DNA from: Vibrio cyclitrophicus
GTDB lineage: Bacteria; Pseudomonadota; Gammaproteobacteria; Enterobacterales; Vibrionaceae
Length of the DNA stretch: 64,000 nucleotides
Direction of reading: 5' to 3'
Assembly (NCBI GenBank): GCA_023206055.1
Contig: CP065366.1
Coordinates: 2,108,001-2,172,000 of the forward strand
Positions 9,315 through 19,043 of this stretch are shown in pieces. Below the pieces are notes generated by a model. The model searched no databases, was not told where the DNA came from, and saw only the letters and a list, made by a program, of their open reading frames with translations. A program made the translations under genes and the position numbers. Within the stretch, counting starts at the first letter, position 1. Every line of letters begins with the position of its first letter.

Positions 9315-10175
9315 ATGAATTCTGTTACAAAAATTGCTGCAGCTGTTGCATGTACTCTTTTAGCAGGCACTGCTACGGGTGCAACTCTTGATTATCGTTA
9401 CGAGTATCGTGCTGCGACGGATTATACAAAAACAAATGGCGATACTGCTCACGTAGACGCTCGCCATCAACACCGAGTTAAGCTAGGTGAAAGCTTTAAA
9501 CTGTCAGATAAGTGGAAGCACTCTACAGGTCTAGAACTTAAGTTCCACACGGATGACTCTTACTATGATGCAGATTCAGATTCTGTTAAATCAGCAAACA
9601 GTCGAAGCTTTTATAATGGTAACTGGTACATCTATGGTATGGAGATAGATAACACTGCGACATACAAAATAGATAACAATTGGTACCTGCAAATGGGTAT
9701 GCCTATTGCTTGGGATTGGGATGAGCCTAATGCTAACGATGGCGACTGGAAGATGAAGAAGGTTACATTTAAACCTCAGTTCCGCGTTGGCTACAAAGCA
9801 GACATGGGCTTAACGACTGCCATCCGTTACCGTCACGAGTATGCTGATTTCCGTAACCACAACCAATTTGGTGACAAAGATTCAGAGACTGGTGAGCGTT
9901 TAGAATCAGCACAAAAATCAAAAATCACACTAACGGGTTCTTACAAAGTTGAATCTCTACCGAAGCTTGGCCTTTCTTACGAAGCAAACTATGTAAAATC
10001 TCTGGATAACGTACTTCTTTATAATAGTGATGACTGGGAATGGGATGCTGGTTTAAAAGTAAACTACAAGTTCGGCTCTTGGAAACCTTTTGCTGAGATC
10101 TGGTCTTCTGATATCAGTTCATCCTCTAAAGACCGCGAAGCAAAATACCGTGTTGGTGTTGCTTACTCATTCTAA
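9315..10175 (+). CDS. KdgM-family outer-membrane porin for oligouronates
   Basis: 286 residues with a signal peptide (about residues 1-22, cleaved near ATGA-TL), then a beta-rich barrel that starts LDYRYEYRA and ends VGVAYSF with C-terminal Phe. The size and alternation fit the monomeric 12-strand KdgM/NanC class, whose pores are lined with basic residues for acidic oligosaccharides. In this locus the cargo is most likely alginate oligomers made by the PL7 enzymes. The ATG follows AAAGGT. It carries an operator box upstream and no obvious strong terminator downstream, so read-through into the next lipoprotein gene is possible. Confidence 0.9.
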   Translation: MNSVTKIAAAVACTLLAGTATGATLDYRYEYRAATDYTKTNGDTAHVDARHQHRVKLGESFKLSDKWKHSTGLELKFHTDDSYYDADSDSVKSANSRSFYNGNWYIYGMEIDNTATYKIDNNWYLQMGMPIAWDWDEPNANDGDWKMKKVTFKPQFRVGYKADMGLTTAIRYRHEYADFRNHNQFGDKDSETGERLESAQKSKITLTGSYKVESLPKLGLSYEANYVKSLDNVLLYNSDDWEWDAGLKVNYKFGSWKPFAEIWSSDISSSSKDREAKYRVGVAYSF

Positions 10176-10367
10176 TTAGAAAATAGTCATTTATTAAAGT
10201 ACCCCTCTCCTCTTGTTAAATTTTGGGGCATATTTTAAGCACTTTATTTTAAATAAAAGGATGTTCTAATTAATGTTAGTTACATCCTTATAAATACTTA
10301 AAGACTATTCATTACTTATCTCTCATATGGTTGACATATGGATTTAATATCATAAAGAGAATATTTT

Positions 10368-12167
10368 ATGCAAATTTCTAAAGTCGCTACAGCTGTCGCC
10401 CTTTCGACAGGTTTATTATTTGGTTGTAACAGTGATGGTTTACCTATCCCAACGGAACCTACTCCCGATCCTGGTACTCCGACTTTAACTGCGGGTTACT
10501 GGCAAATTAGTGATAGTAACTCTAGCTCAATATCTGCGTCATCTAACGCAGACCTTCCAAATGTGTATGTTTTCCAAGAAGACGGCAACCATAAATACTA
10601 TGACGACGATGACAACTTAGGCACATACACAATTAAAGATGCAAGTGCATCTACAAATAACTATGATGAAGAAGCAGGTACCGTCTCTTTTACTTACTAT
10701 GAAACAGGATCATCCACTCTTGAAATTTTGGATGGTGTTTTCACCCTAGATGATTCGGGCGCTCTGGTAGTTACTGATAATTCTTCAGGAATCAATTACT
10801 CTGGTTCAGATCAAACTGAGGTCGAAGGCGTGCAAGATGCTGTCACTGACGCCAATGACCTAGTTGGTATTAACGGCTACGTTCAAATTTTAGATACAAA
10901 CCATAATGGTAGTAAAACTGACTCAGGAGAGCTACGTTTAAAATTGTCTGACAGTAGTACAGGTGCAACTGTAGATACTATTGCATCAGGGAAAATGACT
11001 GTAGATCTAATCTACCAAGTGGACGAAGATACGACAGAAGAAGAAAACACCTCAGGTAATAACGCATACATTAGTCTCTTTGCTTCAGGTACATCTAATA
11101 TCAACCTGCATGGTGAAGTCATTTTCAACGCTGGGGAAATTTTCTACCGTTCTACGGTGGTTGAAGATGGTAAACCTCAAATTTCTGATGAGCCTGTTGG
11201 TACTTACACTTTAGGCGAAGACCTAGCTGTTGAAATCACTTGGGCTGACGGTTACTACAGTTTCAAGGTAAATGACAACGTATACGACAATGATGGAAAC
11301 GGTTTTGAATCTTTTGATAAAGCTGCAGTTACTGTCATATCATTAAAGCTTGGTGATACTTCAAACACAACGCATTTCGAAATGATCGCGGATAACTTTA
11401 AAGTTTACTCACACGACACGACTACTGACGAGTTAGTATTTGAAGATGATTTTAATGGTTACCCTAATGGTCACTCTTTATCAGGTAACCCTTATAATAG
11501 CGCCACAGCTGAAGCAACTGTTATTGTTGACGGTGACAGCACTGATCCAGACCCTGAGCCGGGCGAAGTTACAGACAACTTCGATTCTTATACTGTAGGT
11601 ACGCAGATTAATTTGGCTAACTCTGCATACCAGACAAAAGGTGTTGATGGGGTTTTAAATACAGCAGTAATCAGTAGTGACTTTGCCAAGTCGGGCTCTA
11701 ATTCTTTGCGCATAGAAGATGGTGCGGACTCAACCACTGATAATAACAAACCTATCGTTGGTCGTGACTTTGCGAATGGCGCAGCAGAAACTGGCTCTGT
11801 TTCTACATCTGTATACATCCCTAGCGATGGCTATGTAAAAGCATCATACATTTTCTTGGGTTCTAATAACGATGCATCATCTAGTGGTCGCTTCACTGAA
11901 GTTGTATTTACATCTAGTATGATTAAATTCCGCGACGAAACAGGCAGCCAAGTTGACCTTGCTTCATACTCAAAAGACACATGGGTAGATGTGACCATCA
12001 AATGGGTAAATGATGATGTTACAGTAAATATTGATGGCACAGATTATTCTGGATTAAAGGCTGAAAATGCAGGTAGTTTCCCGACCGCTATTGCACTATA
12101 TACTGGTGACAATGGTTCAAAAGGGACATACACCTACTTTGACAACCTAGATTCAGACTTGTTCTAG
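10368..12167 (+). CDS. Large secreted lipoprotein with LamG/CBM-like domains (unknown function)
   Basis: 599 residues. The N-terminus carries a lipobox ending at Cys20 (LLFGC), followed by a Pro/Thr-rich linker at about 27-40. The rest is acidic and beta-rich. A small domain spans about 40-150. Two jelly-roll-like regions follow at about 160-385 and 395-599, recalling LamG/concanavalin-type modules by pattern only (FEDDFNGYPNG, VTDNFDSYTVGT, then a final YFDNLDSDLF strand). No PL7 catalytic motif (RSELR, QIH) is present. Given its neighbours, a surface-anchored alginate-binding or accessory protein is a reasonable inference. I do not recognise a characterised homologue. Confidence 0.7.
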   Translation: MQISKVATAVALSTGLLFGCNSDGLPIPTEPTPDPGTPTLTAGYWQISDSNSSSISASSNADLPNVYVFQEDGNHKYYDDDDNLGTYTIKDASASTNNYDEEAGTVSFTYYETGSSTLEILDGVFTLDDSGALVVTDNSSGINYSGSDQTEVEGVQDAVTDANDLVGINGYVQILDTNHNGSKTDSGELRLKLSDSSTGATVDTIASGKMTVDLIYQVDEDTTEEENTSGNNAYISLFASGTSNINLHGEVIFNAGEIFYRSTVVEDGKPQISDEPVGTYTLGEDLAVEITWADGYYSFKVNDNVYDNDGNGFESFDKAAVTVISLKLGDTSNTTHFEMIADNFKVYSHDTTTDELVFEDDFNGYPNGHSLSGNPYNSATAEATVIVDGDSTDPDPEPGEVTDNFDSYTVGTQINLANSAYQTKGVDGVLNTAVISSDFAKSGSNSLRIEDGADSTTDNNKPIVGRDFANGAAETGSVSTSVYIPSDGYVKASYIFLGSNNDASSSGRFTEVVFTSSMIKFRDETGSQVDLASYSKDTWVDVTIKWVNDDVTVNIDGTDYSGLKAENAGSFPTAIALYTGDNGSKGTYTYFDNLDSDLF

Positions 12168-12208
12168 TTCTCACTAGAAAAGCCAGGCTCGATTGCTAGA
12201 TAAAATAA

Positions 12209-12240
12209 ATCCCTATCAACATATTTGATAGGGATTTTTT
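12209..12240 (+). terminator. Terminator of the large lipoprotein gene
   Basis: A perfect stem AATCCCTATCA/TGATAGGGATT with a six-base loop, followed by TTTTTATT. Confidence 0.87.
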
Positions 12241-12319
12241 ATTCCTAGCTGAAGAATAAAAAGCAGACTGGCGATTCAACTAAGCTCTCTGACTCAGCGG
12301 AACTTTACTTCATCATTGA

Positions 12320-12577
12320 ATAAGCACCGATGCCACAAGTAAGGGATGGCCGCTGCCTTCCTACTTATTTAGCCCTATCAACGCCCTGTATCTATCATAT
12401 ATAGATAAAAACCCTCAGTTCTATACCCAGCCCACAAATTATTATTCAGCGTCACCGTACCATTACAATCAGAGCATTTACGGCCTGCAAGCAATTAACG
12501 CTAAAGCGTATACCCTTAAGCTGTTAGAGTCGTTTGATTATCGACTTGAACCTGCCTATGTATTTCATAGAGAATAA
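12320..12577 (+). pseudogene. Possible decayed gene fragment (unrecognised)
   Basis: A frame of about 85 codons runs from just after a TGA to a TAA at 12575, without a good start codon. Its composition is protein-like and Tyr/Asn-rich (for example NYYSASPYHYNQSIYGL and LLESFDYRLEP). A second short open stretch, in a shifted frame, follows at about 12576-12700 (SNFERVRALFMAIARSLAQ), and a third at about 12747-12800. This fits a frameshifted, truncated gene, but chance open frames cannot be excluded. I do not recognise the family. The rest of the gap from 12168 to 13120 holds only the two flanking terminators. Confidence 0.25.
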
Positions 12578-13047
12578 GAGCAAATTGAGTGATGGCCAAC
12601 CCTACCCTTCTAATTTTGAACGAGTTAGAGCACTATTTATGGCTATTGCTAGGAGCCTTGCTCAACAACCAAAGAGTGGCGTTTCAAGAACAGTACGGGA
12701 GTAGTCAGCCGAGCTAACGCTTATTAGTAGACCGCGCACAATAATACGTTCGTACATTGGCAAAGCCTTGAGAACGAAGTCAAAGTTTTCGAGCTATGAT
12801 AATTCCGATAAACATAACGACATTATTTGGGTTTGAATACTCGACAAGTTGATCTACCAATAGCTGAGATTAATCATGAGCGAGGTTAATGGTGATCGGC
12901 GCTTGAGGGTTGATAGTGACTGAAACTTAGAATGACTAAATTTAATACTAAATGAGCTTGATGATAATGTCCTAAATTCTGTGTAACTGTTCGCCAACAC
13001 CCCTACTTTTAATCAATAAAATCATAACTTTAAAACCAAACAACAGG

Positions 13048-13082
13048 CACAAAAAAGCCTCCAAACCCTGAGGCTGGAGGCT
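13048..13082 (-). terminator. Terminator of the CBM32-PL7 gene
   Basis: AGCCTCCA/TGGAGGCT stem; the minus-strand product ends in TTTTTT (A run at 13051-13056). Confidence 0.8.
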
Positions 13083-13120
13083 ATTGCGATAACTTAAATA
13101 TTAAGTGTTATTCGGCTCGA

Positions 13121-14689
13121 TTACTTTTTGTACTGATCGTGCGATACGTCTAACTGATAGAAAGTCGCTTGTGAGTAGTCGTCTAGGTCGCCGCTGATGT
13201 TTTGGTTGTAAACACCCGCTTTGAAGTACATGTACTTACCACCTGCGTCGTAGCCGCTTTCGCTCATATCAACGACTTGTACAACGTCATCTTTGCCTTC
13301 ACGCATTAAGCTAACAGTCATCGTGTTGCCTTTAACGTCAATGCGGTAGCTGAACACTTCGCCTAGCGCGATACCATCTTCACCCACTTCAGCCGTCATA
13401 TCGCCCACTAGAGGGTAAAAATCCTCTTTTGTCGCGTCTTGGCTTTCGTGTGCAAAGTAAACTGCACCCGTTGCTTGGTTTGGCAGTTTACGGTAGTACA
13501 GACGAATTGGCTCATCGTTTTGATCGTGAATCTGACCAATGATAAAACGGCCTACTTCGTTCGCATTACCTGTCGTTGTTGCGTGATCGATTTTCAACGT
13601 CGCTTCTAGAACACCATCGATACCCGCTGCCGCTTCTAAATCTGATTCAGGCGCGCTTGAGAATACCCAGTTGTTCTTGTTAACACCCTTAGTGCTAATA
13701 GATTGGTCACCACGACGCATCATTTCACGAAGCTCTGTACGCGCATACTTAGTGTTTTTAGATGTACGTACACCTTTCACGTAAGCCTTGAATACTAGGC
13801 CGCCATCGTCCGCTGTGTAGAAGATTTCAGGGTGTTGGTAACCGTTTGCAAGGTTCCACTCAGAAACATCATCAGGCTTGCCATTTTTATCATGATCGAA
13901 AGGCTGAGATAGGTACCAGTGAGTCATATCGAAGTTTTCGCTCGGTGCATTACCGGCAACTGGTGTCTCAGGTAAGCCCGTTGGTAAAGGTAGCGCAGTG
14001 CGCGTTTCGCATTTCACTGTTGTCTCACAAGGGTAAACCGCTGCGACACCGAAATTACCAGAACGTAAGTCTTTGCGTGCTGCTTTACGAGCTTTTTCCG
14101 CTGCTTTCATTTCCGCGATAATTACCGCTTCTGCTGCTACCACGTCTGAAGTGATAATATGGCTAGCAGGACATGCGTTAATGCTACAGTTAACTGCAGC
14201 TAACTCAGTCACACTGTTCCAACCGTTTTTGGTGTTGCCGTGGCCAACGTATCGTACGTAACGCGCTTGAACAGCTGGCTCAAACTGGAAACGTTCTAGA
14301 CCAATCGCTTTACCTGAACTCATTTGGTTCTCAAGTACTGTTGTCCAGCTTTCGCCATCAACACTAACTTGAATATCAAATTTAGATTGACGCTCGTTAC
14401 CTTTGCTAAATGATGCTTGAACAGCGTCAAATTCTTGAACTGAACCATAGTCCAACATTGCCCACTCGCCGTCACCCGCTGAGGACCAACGTGTTGTAAG
14501 ATCTTGGTCAAACAGACGATCAGGGCCGTTGCCATCGTGGCTGCTAGCCGTCATAGCAACCGGCGTCAGGAGAGCTTCACCGGTTTCTTTATTGTTTGGA
14601 AAATCAGCAGTAGGCGTGCTCGTGCTCGCACAACCAACCGCAAGTAAGATAGAAGAAGCGAGTAGGGTTTTTATAGTGATTTGTTTCAT
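13121..14689 (-). CDS. CBM32-PL7 alginate lyase lipoprotein (AlyB-like)
   Basis: 522 residues from the ATG at 14689. A longer in-frame reading upstream would bury the lipoprotein signal, so this start is preferred. The lipobox is LAVGC (Cys20). A CBM32 (F5/8 type C) sugar-binding domain covers about 40-165. A charged helical linker at about 180-215 follows, then a PL7 domain at about 250-520. The latter has RTELREM, GQIH and YFKAGVYNQ, the complete PL7 catalytic set. Length and layout match the CBM32-linker-PL7 enzyme AlyB described from V. splendidus (from memory). It should be anchored in the outer membrane and tether the cell to alginate while cutting it. Own terminator at 13048 and an operator box upstream. 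Confidence 0.92.
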   Translation of the reverse strand: MKQITIKTLLASSILLAVGCASTSTPTADFPNNKETGEALLTPVAMTASSHDGNGPDRLFDQDLTTRWSSAGDGEWAMLDYGSVQEFDAVQASFSKGNERQSKFDIQVSVDGESWTTVLENQMSSGKAIGLERFQFEPAVQARYVRYVGHGNTKNGWNSVTELAAVNCSINACPASHIITSDVVAAEAVIIAEMKAAEKARKAARKDLRSGNFGVAAVYPCETTVKCETRTALPLPTGLPETPVAGNAPSENFDMTHWYLSQPFDHDKNGKPDDVSEWNLANGYQHPEIFYTADDGGLVFKAYVKGVRTSKNTKYARTELREMMRRGDQSISTKGVNKNNWVFSSAPESDLEAAAGIDGVLEATLKIDHATTTGNANEVGRFIIGQIHDQNDEPIRLYYRKLPNQATGAVYFAHESQDATKEDFYPLVGDMTAEVGEDGIALGEVFSYRIDVKGNTMTVSLMREGKDDVVQVVDMSESGYDAGGKYMYFKAGVYNQNISGDLDDYSQATFYQLDVSHDQYKK

Positions 14690-14809
14690 ATTTAATCCGT
14701 TATTATAATACAAAGACAGCATTTATAAGTGAAAATAGAACCTGCAAACATGAGCTATAAGGCAATTCCCCTCTCAGTATTTGCGATAACATGAAAATAT
14801 TACATAATC

Positions 14810-14820
14810 TTATAATACAA
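14810..14820. promoter_or_regulatory. Uronate-operator box upstream of the CBM32-PL7 gene
   Basis: TTATAATACAA, one base off TTGTAATACAA, 121 bases upstream of the start codon on the minus strand. Confidence 0.5.
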
Positions 14821-15042
14821 ATAAAACATTTCATTGAATAAATGAGACTGGGAACACTTTCCGATTTTTCCATACTTTAACTGGATCACACTTCCTATTG
14901 ATAAAAACAATATATAAAAAAAATGAATGCGAAATAGACTAGCAATACCCAAAACAACCCAGTTGAGGTGAGGAGTTTCGAACCCTGTGAATCCGTGCTT
15001 TTCAACGATAAAATCCAGTGATGATCTCCTTCCTCCCAGAAC

Positions 15043-15081
15043 GTAAAAAGACCACATGGTTGGGAACCAATGTGGTCTTTT
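15043..15081 (-). terminator. Terminator of the double-PL7 gene
   Basis: A long perfect stem AAAAAGACCACAT/ATGTGGTCTTTTT around an 11-base loop. It can end transcription on either strand. The sequence resembles the hairpin at 7668. Confidence 0.88.
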
Positions 15082-15136
15082 TAGTCGCCGTTCTAGCTAT
15101 TCAAGGATTAGTGAAGGTATTCAAGTTCCGGGATAC

Positions 15137-16879
15137 TCAATAATGTGCCGCTCTAAGGGAACTAAAGCTCACATCAAACACCTCACCGGCATAGTCGCTA
15201 TCAGGTTTAAATTGTGGATAGATGCCCGCTTTGAAATAGAAAGCAATATCTGTCGATGTCCAATCTGATGTTAACGACACTGCATCCCCATCTTTGTCGG
15301 TGTAGTCTTGTCCCCAAGGGATTGAATGAGAAACGGTGTTGGTTCCATCTAAGTCATGAGTTGCTAAGTACACACCGTCTTGGTTGGCACGTATTGTATA
15401 TCGCCATTCTTCACTGGCCGAATAAGTACCTAATTCAACACTGAACGGTTCACAATAACCGCAGTCTTGGTTGTTTCGTTCAAAGTCTGAGTTCAGAATC
15501 ACTCGTACTGGTTTACCCTCACCCTCCCAAAGCAACTTCACTAGGGCTTGATTGATTTTCCAACCGTGTATTTGCCCAAGCACCACTTTCGGGTCTTGGG
15601 TATTAATGTTCGGATAGTCCTCGATTCGCAGGGTTGCGGTTAACTCGTGACTGGTTGTGTTGGTTCTGGTGTCGTCCAAATACCAACTTGTATCTTCATC
15701 GCTGGTGCTGCAATCTGGTTGAGTACTACTTTGGTACAACTCTCTAAGCTCAGAACGAATATAGCTAGAGTTTTGCGTAGAGGTGCCGTATCCCATATCC
15801 GCTCTAAAGTGCATTCTTCCTTCATCTGCATTGAAGTAAGAAAGGTCAATACCACTGTGGTACACATCGCTGTCGTTCGAAAGAAGATCTTTACTCGATT
15901 CACAACGTTCCGGTTCTAGTTCAGCAGCACTATCACCACCGCTTCCATACCAAGTATCTTTACTTGCCGGAATGGTCAGCTTCCAATCATTAATGTCCCA
16001 ATCGTTTGACCCATTGATTTGGGTACTGGTGTATCTCAGCGCCTGATAGTAGGCCGTCGCTTCACCATTTTCGAATTGATTGTAGATACCGGCTTTAAAG
16101 TAGCTCAATAGGTGCTGCCAATACGTGATATCTTGATTCACTTTTACTTCGTCATTCACTTTGATCGACAATGTGCTCTCATAAATAGAAAGATCAAACT
16201 TGCTGAAGCTATCCAGTTCCGCCTCACCTAAATCGTAGCGATTGTATGAGGTGGCATAACAATCCGAAGAGTCAGCAGCACTGCTACAGTCAATCGCATT
16301 GTTTTTCATGACTGCCCAATAATGCCCAGTAAGACCATCCCTCTCTTGCTCCCATACCACACGCAGTAACGGATGAGGGATGTAACCTGTGCCACTCTCA
16401 TCTGTGCCCTTGTTGTGTATCTGTAACAACGTCACTTCATCATGATCGGCAGGTGAACTCGCCATTGCATGTTCGATATCAGGTAAGCTTATCTCCGCAT
16501 ACAAACTTCGCTTTACACCAGTTTCATTGATATCGAAGTTTTCTCCCTCACGAACCTCTGAACGCATCTTATAGTTCGCCATTTTGAAGATTAGATTTTC
16601 CGTCTCTTCATCCGCGTAAAAGTAATCACTGAGGTAACCATCGAAATCCCCATCTTTAACTTCAGAGGTTTTGTTACCCTCTGTGCCGTTAGGATCCGAT
16701 ACCTGAAGGTCAGAACTAGAGAGGATGCTTTGATACTTAGCAATATCATAAGGCGCAACAGTGCCATTAGACGTTCCTGGATTATTGCTATCGGAAGGAT
16801 CACTACTGTCACTTGAGCTACTTCCACCGCAGCCGTATGTGAGCGAAGCGAGCGCAACGATGATGATTGGCTTATTCAC
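15137..16879 (-). CDS. Double-domain PL7 alginate lyase lipoprotein
   Basis: 580 residues with a lipobox ending at Cys17 (TYGC) and a Ser/Asp/Gly-rich linker to about residue 40. It contains two PL7 modules. The first (about 45-290) has RSEVRE, LQIH and YFKAGIYNQ; the second (about 298-578) has RSELRE, GQIH and YFKAGIYPQ. Both keep the catalytic signature residues, so both may be active. The second module contains several Cys residues (CESS, DCS, CGYC) that could form disulfides in the oxidising extracellular space. It should be an outer-membrane-anchored endolyase. The two modules are only distantly alike, so this is not a recent internal duplication. Monocistronic. Confidence 0.92.
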   Translation of the reverse strand: MNKPIIIVALASLTYGCGGSSSSDSSDPSDSNNPGTSNGTVAPYDIAKYQSILSSSDLQVSDPNGTEGNKTSEVKDGDFDGYLSDYFYADEETENLIFKMANYKMRSEVREGENFDINETGVKRSLYAEISLPDIEHAMASSPADHDEVTLLQIHNKGTDESGTGYIPHPLLRVVWEQERDGLTGHYWAVMKNNAIDCSSAADSSDCYATSYNRYDLGEAELDSFSKFDLSIYESTLSIKVNDEVKVNQDITYWQHLLSYFKAGIYNQFENGEATAYYQALRYTSTQINGSNDWDINDWKLTIPASKDTWYGSGGDSAAELEPERCESSKDLLSNDSDVYHSGIDLSYFNADEGRMHFRADMGYGTSTQNSSYIRSELRELYQSSTQPDCSTSDEDTSWYLDDTRTNTTSHELTATLRIEDYPNINTQDPKVVLGQIHGWKINQALVKLLWEGEGKPVRVILNSDFERNNQDCGYCEPFSVELGTYSASEEWRYTIRANQDGVYLATHDLDGTNTVSHSIPWGQDYTDKDGDAVSLTSDWTSTDIAFYFKAGIYPQFKPDSDYAGEVFDVSFSSLRAAHY

Positions 16880-17025
16880 ATTTATCTCACTTATCCATAA
16901 GAGTAGAGTGATAATGTATATTTGTACTATTTTATGTCAATTGTCTATTTGTCAGAATGTGAGATGCGACAGATGAAGTTATATGAGCAGATTTTACGTA
17001 GGGTTTAGAGACAAAAACAACACAG

Positions 17026-17066
17026 AAAGGCCACTCTAAACTCGAAAGTTATTGAGTGGCTCTTTG
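17026..17066 (-). terminator. Terminator of the chemoreceptor gene
   Basis: GCCACTC/GAGTGGC stem with a 17-base loop that may pair further. The minus-strand tail is T-rich but short. Confidence 0.55.
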
Positions 17067-17117
17067 ACTAAAAATAAAATTTAAGATATTGATTTTTAAA
17101 TATTATTCATAAAACAC

Positions 17118-19043
17118 TTAAACTTTAAAACTGCTCATCAGTTCACTGACGCTGCCATTCAGTGTTTTGATTTCAGCGGATTCTGTCAGTTGATCTTGGC
17201 TTAGCTTATTGAGCTCTTCAACGAAGCTTTCAATCTTATGCATGTTCTTAGCGATACTTTGAATCAGTGCATTCTGCTCGACAGAAGAACCAGAGATATC
17301 GTTGTTGAAACGACTCACGGTTTCCATCTGCTCCGTTAGCTTCGCTAGCATGTTTACCGCTTGAACTACTTGAGCACGAGTCATCTCGCAATTGCTCTTC
17401 GTTAACTCAATCGATTTCACCAATCCATCCGATTTAGATTGCAACCCAGATAGCGCCTCTTCTATTTCAGAGGTACTGATTTGAGTTCGGTTTGCTAGCG
17501 CACGGACTTCGTCAGCCACCACGGCAAAACCTCGACCATGCTCGCCCGCTCTCGCCGCCTCTATGGATGCATTCAACGCAAGCAAGTTGGTTTGTTCAGC
17601 AATACCGCCAATCACAGACACTATCGACTGGATGCTCTGTGTTTCGTTGGCCATAGAGCGAATATCATCAGAGGTGGTGCAGACTTGCTTCTCAAGGTCA
17701 CTGATATAAGTTTCGGTCACTGTGTTAATTTGTTTCGTCTCATCACTGAAAACAGCTGCTTCTCTTGCTGCTTCTGCCGCGGACTGAGAACTCTTCTCTA
17801 CTTCGTTTGATGCTTCAGACAAGCCATTAATCGCAGAGACTACTTGAACCGTTTCATCGGTATGAACTTTCAGTACATCGCTGGTTTCTTTGCAGCCTTC
17901 TCGAATACTTAATACCTTGGTATCAAGATCCGAGTTCTTGAATTTTACGTCCTTAACCATCTCTTGCAGGCCAATAATGAACAAGTTTATGTCTTTGGCG
18001 ATGTGTCCTAAGTCGTCATTACCTTTCTCTACAAGCCTTTGAGTCAAGTCACCATTACCTTGAGAAAGGTCATGAACAATCTTACGCAGTGACACAATTG
18101 GGCGGTAGAAGCGATTCAGGAGTAGAATCATCAATATGACCGACCCCAACACACAGGCAATAATCAGCATTCGAGTATCCGACATCACACCGTTCAACTG
18201 ATTGAGCGCGAGTTCAGGGTCGATACTGGATATCATGTACCACTCTTTCTGGCTGCCAATATCGACCTTCTTAGCCATTAAGATTCGCTGATTACCATCA
18301 ATCACACCTTCAATAAATTGATCTGGTCGTTCGATGGCCTTGTTGAGTTTCATTAACGCGTCAGCAGAAGATATATTGCTCTGTGGAAGCACGTTTTCTA
18401 TTGTGGATGCGACAACCATTCCTCTCTCATCAACAATGATACCTTTGGCTTCATAGATGCTATCTAGTTGTTGGAGTTGAGTTTCCAAATCATCAAATCG
18501 AATGTCCGCCATGATTACGCGATCTTGATATGAATACGTCACCCCAATCATTGGTACTTGAGTACTCTTAGTGAAAAACAGATCACTAAAAGATAAACCC
18601 GATTTCAATTTCGCTTGTTGATACCAAGGGCGAGTCGTTGGGTTGTATTTTTCTTTGATTCCAACACCGTTAGGGAAAGACTCGGAAGGACGAGAAGTGT
18701 AAGAACGGCCGTCGTCAAAACCCACTACAATTTTATCAATGCCACCGAGCTTGGCGGCGTAATGCATAAGCGCTTCATTAGGTACCTGGTATGGTGACTT
18801 CATGAACTCTTGAGCGACTGAATTTACGGTATCGATAGTGCGCTGAACGGTACTTTCTATTTGATTAATTTCTATCGTCAGCGAGTGGTCAATCTCGTTA
18901 TAAATCGTTTGGTTTACCTGGTCTGTTGCCAAGTCAAGCGTAAACCAGTTCGTAAATGCCAACGCACTAGAACTGACGAGCGCCACCATTAAAATCAGTT
19001 TTCCTTTAAACCCTAGAGACAATTTTGAATTCATAAAACTCAT
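17118..19043 (-). CDS. Methyl-accepting chemotaxis protein with periplasmic dCache domain
   Basis: 641 residues. TM1 is at about 13-33. A periplasmic dCache_1-type sensor follows at about 35-285 (IDKIVVGFDDGRSYTSRP, TRPWYQQAK). TM2 is at about 288-310, HAMP at about 311-365, and the cytoplasmic signalling domain runs to the end. The invariant hairpin tip reads EQTNLLALNASIEAARAGE. There is no C-terminal NWETF-type pentapeptide. It reports a small molecule bound in the periplasm to CheA/CheW. Its position inside the alginate locus, with a weak operator-like half-box at 19169, suggests sensing of alginate-derived or related acids; this is inference. Confidence 0.9.
   Translation of the reverse strand: MSFMNSKLSLGFKGKLILMVALVSSSALAFTNWFTLDLATDQVNQTIYNEIDHSLTIEINQIESTVQRTIDTVNSVAQEFMKSPYQVPNEALMHYAAKLGGIDKIVVGFDDGRSYTSRPSESFPNGVGIKEKYNPTTRPWYQQAKLKSGLSFSDLFFTKSTQVPMIGVTYSYQDRVIMADIRFDDLETQLQQLDSIYEAKGIIVDERGMVVASTIENVLPQSNISSADALMKLNKAIERPDQFIEGVIDGNQRILMAKKVDIGSQKEWYMISSIDPELALNQLNGVMSDTRMLIIACVLGSVILMILLLNRFYRPIVSLRKIVHDLSQGNGDLTQRLVEKGNDDLGHIAKDINLFIIGLQEMVKDVKFKNSDLDTKVLSIREGCKETSDVLKVHTDETVQVVSAINGLSEASNEVEKSSQSAAEAAREAAVFSDETKQINTVTETYISDLEKQVCTTSDDIRSMANETQSIQSIVSVIGGIAEQTNLLALNASIEAARAGEHGRGFAVVADEVRALANRTQISTSEIEEALSGLQSKSDGLVKSIELTKSNCEMTRAQVVQAVNMLAKLTEQMETVSRFNNDISGSSVEQNALIQSIAKNMHKIESFVEELNKLSQDQLTESAEIKTLNGSVSELMSSFKV

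Larger units (their letters stand above)
14690..15136. other. Regulatory gap upstream of the CBM32-PL7 gene
   Basis: 447 bases holding the promoter region of the CBM32-PL7 gene with one operator box (14810), and the terminator of the double-PL7 gene (15043). No gene seen. Confidence 0.5.

Noticed and set aside
16922..16932. TTGTACTATTT upstream of the double-PL7 gene as an operator box
   Set aside because: Only the left half matches; three mismatches on the right, and no second supporting site.
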